Of a stretch of 6,475 bases of DNA, positions 5,796 through 6,475 are shown piece after piece. Each line of letters starts with the position of its first letter. The first letter of the stretch is position 1. The notes under the pieces were generated by a model, which saw only the letters and a program-made list of their open reading frames with translations, did no database searches and was not told the DNA's origin. Source of the stretch: CAZZIZ01 sp964654535 (GTDB taxonomy: Bacteria; Bacteroidota; Bacteroidia; Chitinophagales; UBA2359). The stretch spans positions 1 through 6,475 of the forward strand of contig CAZZIZ010000193.1 of the NCBI GenBank assembly GCA_964654535.1. The letters are read 5' to 3'. A program made the translations under genes and the position numbers.

Positions 5796-6475
5796 ATGCT
5801 CGGCGCAGAAATTTTAAGCAAACTTATTCCTGGACTGGTATTACTAGTCCTCGGAATTTTTGAAGCGCTCGGCGGACTCTACTTCGAAGACGATCGAAGC
5901 AAAGATGATTTTGGAATTGAGCTGATTAGCTTGATCACATTGCCAACCTTAATTCAACCCGCGATCTTTTTCATAGTCCTATTTTTTATGGGCGGCTTCT
6001 TTTCCGCTTACGAAGACAGCCTCTTACACCTCGCGCTGGGCTGGCAAATTCTCGCCTTCTTAGTTCTTGATGATATGATGCAGTACTGGTGGCATCGGCT
6101 TTCACATTCGAGTAAACTGATGTGGAAACTCCACCGACCGCACCACGTTATTGAAGAAATGGGCGTTTTGGTGACTTACCGCAATGCAATGCTCTACTAC
6201 GCTTTGATGCCCGGGATTTGGTTTTCGGCTATTCTGGTTTTTTTGGGTATGGGCTATGTGTATTTGATTTACTTGCCAGTTAAGCTGGTCGTCATTTTAT
6301 TGGCGCACAGCGAAACCCGCTGGGATCGTTTTTTGTATCGTTATAAGATTTTGCATCCACTCGCTTGGTTGCTTGAAAGAACCATTTCAACTCCTGCCAC
6401 GCATTTCGCCCACCACGGTTTGAGCGCAGAAGACGGCGTATCGCATCCCAACGGCAACTATGGCAATCTGCTGTT
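5796..6475 (+). CDS. Sterol desaturase / fatty acid hydroxylase family membrane protein (3' truncated)
   Basis: The frame starts at ATG 5796, nine bases after the subtilase stop, and stays open for 226 codons to the window edge. It encodes an integral membrane di-iron enzyme of the fatty acid hydroxylase superfamily. The histidine boxes are present: HRLSH at 100-104, HRPHH at 113-117, and HFAHH at 203-207, plus His171 in AHSET. Hydrophobic stretches near 10-30, 45-70, 78-92 and 132-170 fit the multi-span topology. The HPNGNYGNLL string at the end is typical of the segment just after the last box, so only the C-terminal part is missing. Members hydroxylate or desaturate sterols, carotenoids, fatty acids or ether lipids; the substrate here cannot be assigned. 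The tight spacing suggests co-transcription with the protease. There is no clear Shine-Dalgarno. Confidence 0.92.
   Translation, partial: MLGAEILSKLIPGLVLLVLGIFEALGGLYFEDDRSKDDFGIELISLITLPTLIQPAIFFIVLFFMGGFFSAYEDSLLHLALGWQILAFLVLDDMMQYWWHRLSHSSKLMWKLHRPHHVIEEMGVLVTYRNAMLYYALMPGIWFSAILVFLGMGYVYLIYLPVKLVVILLAHSETRWDRFLYRYKILHPLAWLLERTISTPATHFAHHGLSAEDGVSHPNGNYGNLL

Overview
The window most likely comes from a member of the Bacteroidota. The clearest evidence is a secreted subtilase ending in a Por-type (type IX secretion) C-terminal sorting domain. Supporting signs are the lack of strong Shine-Dalgarno sequences and intergenic repeats of a style I recall from that phylum. Taxonomy below phylum cannot be fixed from the sequence.

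Layout: bases 1-40 hold only the end of a gene from outside, followed by a strong intrinsic terminator (61-92). Bases 93-889 contain no credible gene but are dense in structure: degenerate direct repeats (105-313), a 19-bp hairpin (320-360), an inverted-repeat element (366-550) and a two-hairpin modular element on the minus strand (574-764). Next come ribH (890-1405) and an MBL-fold hydrolase (1405-2259), overlapping by one base. A 144-bp gap carries a near-perfect palindrome of 7-bp units (2362-2395), which ends eight bases before a winged-helix/phosphoribosyltransferase fusion gene (2404-3384). The gap after that gene is almost filled by a second, plus-strand copy of the modular element (3393-3578). 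Then come the secreted subtilase (3615-5786) and, nine bases later, the 5' part of a sterol desaturase/fatty acid hydroxylase family membrane protein that runs off the end.

How the genes work together: ribH makes the riboflavin precursor lumazine and is probably co-transcribed with the MBL hydrolase, whose substrate is unknown. The HTH-PRTase looks like a self-contained regulator, and the palindrome at its start is a good candidate operator. The subtilase and the desaturase-like gene are probably one transcript, with no obvious functional link.

The most unusual signal is the pair of modular elements. They share the blocks GGGCGTGC, TCGGGCT and CTATCCCTCACGCG in the same order and spacing. 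Between these blocks the two copies carry unrelated sequences that each fold on themselves, so structure is kept while sequence is not.
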